The position numbers and the translations under genes are program-made. The notes beneath the pieces are model-generated. The model was not told the DNA's origin, searched no databases, and was given only the letters and a program-made list of their open reading frames with translations. From Paracoccaceae bacterium (GTDB lineage: Bacteria; Pseudomonadota; Alphaproteobacteria; Rhodobacterales; Rhodobacteraceae), in contig SBGD01000031.1 of the NCBI GenBank assembly GCA_006226775.1, positions 1-64,000 on the forward strand: DNA of 64,000 nucleotides, in the 5' to 3' direction. The first letter of the stretch is position 1. Each line of letters begins with the position of its first letter. Positions 61,876 to 64,000 of this stretch are shown piece by piece.

Positions 61876-61903
61876 CCCCGCTCCCGCCAAGGAGCGGGGT
61901 TAC
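61876..61903 (+). terminator. Terminator after fabI
   Basis: ccccgctcc (61876-61884) and ggagcgggg (61891-61899) form a 9-bp stem with a 6-base loop, followed by a weak T-rich tail. It separates the fab unit from the next gene, which starts 13 bases later. Confidence 0.7.
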
Positions 61904-61912
61904 TTTTCCGAT

Positions 61913-62572
61913 ATGACACCGGACCAGACCCTCAAGGCCGCCCTCGTCGGCGATGCCGCGCCGAAACGGGCCAAGCCCGCCAAGGCCCCCCGCAAGCCCC
62001 GGGCCGCGCGGCCGCGGCGCAGCTCATGGGTGTTTCGCTGGGGGGTGAAGCTGATGATGATCGCGATGATGCTGATGATCTCGCGCGGTCTGATGCGCGC
62101 GCCGGAGGTACAGGCGATGTTCGCCGATGTGCGGGTCGCGGTGATCGACTTCGTCAAGCAGGAACGCGCGGCGCGCGCCATGGCGGCGGCCGCCGAACAG
62201 GGGACCGACCCCGGGGACAAGTCCGCAGCCGCCGGAACGCAGATGCCCGAAAGCCGGGTCGCGGTGCGCCGCGTCGGCGCCGAGCCCGGCGCGCGGGTGC
62301 TGAGCGGACCGGCGGATGCGGTGCTGGCCGGCAACGTGCTGCTGGTCGAAGGGGTTCCGGTGGTGATCGAGCCGCTGGTCTGCCCCGATCCCGCCACCGA
62401 CAGGGGCGAAAGCGCCAGGGCCGCGCTGGAACAGCTGACCCGCGGTCAGACCCTGCGCTGCAGCGTGACCGGCCAGGTCGGCAAGGTCGCGGTCAAGGCC
62501 CGGTGCCATATGCAGGGCGGGCTCGACCTGGCGACCGCGATGCAGGCCGATCGGCTTTGCGATGCGGGGTGA
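61913..62572 (+). CDS. Membrane-anchored protein with SNase-like C-terminal domain
   Basis: The 219-residue protein has a basic Pro/Lys-rich N terminus, one transmembrane helix (VKLMMIAMMLMISRGLM, about residues 45-61) and a C-terminal region resembling staphylococcal-nuclease folds: VLAGNVLLVEGVPVVIEPLVCPD, TRGQTLRCSVTGQ, VKARCHMQGGLDLATAMQADRL. Catalytic Arg/Glu residues are not evident, so a degenerate SNase-like domain is possible. It ends at the second double-palindrome element. Function is unknown. Confidence 0.6.
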   Translation: MTPDQTLKAALVGDAAPKRAKPAKAPRKPRAARPRRSSWVFRWGVKLMMIAMMLMISRGLMRAPEVQAMFADVRVAVIDFVKQERAARAMAAAAEQGTDPGDKSAAAGTQMPESRVAVRRVGAEPGARVLSGPADAVLAGNVLLVEGVPVVIEPLVCPDPATDRGESARAALEQLTRGQTLRCSVTGQVGKVAVKARCHMQGGLDLATAMQADRLCDAG

Positions 62573-62577
62573 GCGGG

Positions 62578-62619
62578 CCGATCCATCGATGGATCGGGAC
62601 TGATCTGTCGACAGATCAG
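62578..62619. repeat. Tandem double palindrome, copy 2
   Basis: ccgatccatcgatggatcgg (62578-62597) and ctgatctgtcgacagatcag (62600-62619) are two perfect 20-bp palindromes with a 2-base spacer, the same design and orientation as copy 1 at 20977-21018. It again separates convergent genes. Confidence 0.85.
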
Positions 62620-62624
62620 GCGGC

Positions 62625-63494
62625 TCAGAACCACTGCCCCGGCTCCATCAGCCCCAGGTCGAGCAATTGCCGCGAGTGCCACTCGAAGGGCACCGAATTG
62701 TGCCAGGCAAAGCTCTCGATATCATAGGTCGACCCGGCGTTCAGCTTCAGCGCCTTGGCGGTGCGGAACGAGGCCACCGCCGCCGTCAGGTTGTGATGCC
62801 AGGGGCAGGCATAGGTGTTGTATTCCTCGTCGGTGAAGGTGTAGTCGGCCCGCATCCGCAGCTTCGGCCGGGCCCGGAACAGCGATATCCGGTCGATCTT
62901 GCGCCGTGCCGCGGGCACATGTTCCTCGTAGCGCCAGCGCAGCCCGCCGTGGAAATCCAGCTGCCGCTCCTTGGGGTGATCGTGGTTCTCCGGATCGGGG
63001 CGGGCGAGGGCGTAATAGCCGGTCTTGTCGATATGCGCCTGGTCCAGCGAGACCGCATTGCCGAACCGGTGCAGGTCGCGGGCATAGAGGTCGATCACGA
63101 AGCTCAGCATGGCATCGCGCCGTTCCTCGGTATGGAAGGTCAGCATCTCGCCGATTGTGCGCGTCTCGCAGAACGGATAGAACAGGTATTCGGCGTTGTA
63201 GCAGTAATAGAGCCAGATATCGCCGGCCTGCGGGATCACCGCGTTGACGATCACCTCGATGCCGCCGTCGCGCACATGGCTGTGGTCGACCCGGTGGATG
63301 GTATCGACCAGGTCCTCGGGCAGGGCGATCCGCGGCGGGATGAAGGCCACCACCGCCCGGAACCCCTGGTACTGGTGGTGGCGCAGGGTCGAGGCGACCT
63401 CAGCCTCGTCCTCGCACAGGATCAGCGCCACCGGCCCCTTGGCCAGTGCCGGTTTGCCCCGGTCGAGGAAATCGGAAAGCGACGAATACTGCAT
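62625..63494 (-). CDS. Glycosyltransferase-like protein, conserved in Rhodobacterales
   Basis: The 289-residue protein begins with [21 protein letters not shown] and contains a long conserved domain ([67 protein letters not shown]). This suggests a GT-A-like glycosyltransferase of the type often labelled glycosyltransferase family 2 or GT92 in Rhodobacterales; no D-x-D motif is plain. Its start is divergent from miaB, 105 bases apart. The assignment is tentative. Confidence 0.6.
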   Translation of the reverse strand: MQYSSLSDFLDRGKPALAKGPVALILCEDEAEVASTLRHHQYQGFRAVVAFIPPRIALPEDLVDTIHRVDHSHVRDGGIEVIVNAVIPQAGDIWLYYCYNAEYLFYPFCETRTIGEMLTFHTEERRDAMLSFVIDLYARDLHRFGNAVSLDQAHIDKTGYYALARPDPENHDHPKERQLDFHGGLRWRYEEHVPAARRKIDRISLFRARPKLRMRADYTFTDEEYNTYACPWHHNLTAAVASFRTAKALKLNAGSTYDIESFAWHNSVPFEWHSRQLLDLGLMEPGQWF

Positions 63495-63599
63495 CTTGCC
63501 CTCGGTTTTGGCGCAGAATCGGTGAATTTTCTGTGCATTGCAAGCGGCCCGGGTTTTGATGTACCCACGCCCCTCAAGGACGCGCAAGGATTCCACGGT

Positions 63600-64000
63600 A
63601 TGACCGAGCCCAAGAAACTCTTCATCAAGACCTACGGGTGCCAGATGAACGTCTATGACAGCGAGCGCATGGCCGAAGCGCTGGGCGGCTCGGGTTATGT
63701 CGAGACCGCCTCGCCCAACGATGCCGACATGATCCTGCTCAACACCTGCCACATCCGCGAAAAGGCCGCCGAGAAGGTCTATTCCGAGCTTGGCCGCTAC
63801 AAGGGGCTGAAGGCGGCAAAGCCCGATCTCAAGATCGGCGTCGCCGGCTGCGTCGCCCAGGCCGAGGGCCAGGAGATCATGCGCCGTCAGCCGCTGGTCG
63901 ACCTGGTGGTCGGCCCGCAAAGCTATCACCGCCTGCCCGAGATGGAGGCGAAGACAAGGACCGGCGTCAAGGCGCTCGACACCGATTTCCCCGAGGAAGA
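63600..64000 (+). CDS. miaB: tRNA-2-methylthio-N6-dimethylallyladenosine synthase MiaB (partial)
   Basis: This radical SAM methylthiotransferase modifies A37 of tRNAs that read UNN codons. Only the N-terminal ~133 residues are in the window. The UPF0004 domain is clear: [19 protein letters not shown] (Cys 1), [20 protein letters not shown] (Cys 2) and [13 protein letters not shown] (Cys 3), which bind the auxiliary Fe-S cluster. The gene runs off the right edge. Confidence 0.95.
   Translation, partial: MTEPKKLFIKTYGCQMNVYDSERMAEALGGSGYVETASPNDADMILLNTCHIREKAAEKVYSELGRYKGLKAAKPDLKIGVAGCVAQAEGQEIMRRQPLVDLVVGPQSYHRLPEMEAKTRTGVKALDTDFPEE

Noticed and set aside
1-64000. CRISPR array or antiviral defence cluster
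   Set aside because: No regularly spaced short repeats or recognisable defence genes were seen; the only toxin-like sequence is the decayed RES fragment.

Overview
The window is about 64 kb of GC-rich DNA from an alphaproteobacterium, most probably a member of the Rhodobacteraceae/Roseobacter group. This rests on the gene neighbourhoods (protein-L-isoaspartate methyltransferase, TolC and a PopZ-like protein in a row; Irr and the fabA/fabB/fabI genes together), on Irr as the Fur-type regulator, on a bifunctional PutA with a divergent Lrp-type PutR, and on the codon usage. No genus can be named from sequence alone. There is no rRNA, CRISPR array or complete prophage.

Layout. Positions 1-3.5 kb are the end of an integrated element against a tRNA-Phe gene: two overlapping tyrosine-recombinase genes, a decayed RES-domain toxin-like gene and an AlpA-type regulator. 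Positions 3.7-16.2 kb form one leftward, tightly coupled alginate-type exopolysaccharide operon: algD, alg8, alg44, manC, algG-like, an unknown exported protein, algX, algK and algL. Precursor supply and polymerisation look intact. The polymer-modifying and regulatory parts (AlgX, AlgG, AlgL, the PilZ domain of Alg44, the isomerase domain of ManC) have lost signature residues, and algE and algI/J/F are absent here. Positions 16.5-21 kb are a sulfide-oxidation operon (persulfide dioxygenase, a phosphatase-like/sulfide:quinone oxidoreductase fusion, a SulP transporter) behind a probable ArsR-type operator. Positions 21-23.5 kb are modABC for molybdate, followed by an ArsR-ArsC fusion, pyridoxal kinase and a large exported protein of unknown function.

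Positions 27.9-31.4 kb resemble a quinone/electrophile detoxification locus (ring-cleavage-type VOC protein, hydrolase, GNAT, LysR regulator, divergent DoxX). Positions 31.5-36.9 kb hold small membrane proteins, a cupin/TetR pair and a fosmidomycin-resistance-type efflux pump with a divergent LysR gene. Positions 37-42 kb contain tRNA-Cys, pcm, tolC, a PopZ-like protein and efp. Positions 42-52.7 kb are housekeeping genes: YgfZ, a glycosyltransferase, an MsbA-like exporter with a phosphatase, two PLP aminotransferases, LolCD and rhomboid. Positions 52.7-56.7 kb are the proline catabolic putA/putR pair. Positions 56.8-64 kb hold tRNA-Leu, a small AT-rich insert encoding a lipoprotein, irr, fabA, fabB and fabI, a PAP2 phosphatase, a glycosyltransferase-like protein and the start of miaB.

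The most interesting items are the alginate-like operon whose tailoring proteins look like pseudoenzymes, a tandem double-palindrome element present twice between convergent genes, and a terminator hairpin whose 3' arm is the Shine-Dalgarno sequence of the next gene. Family comparisons were made by eye from memory; no search was run.
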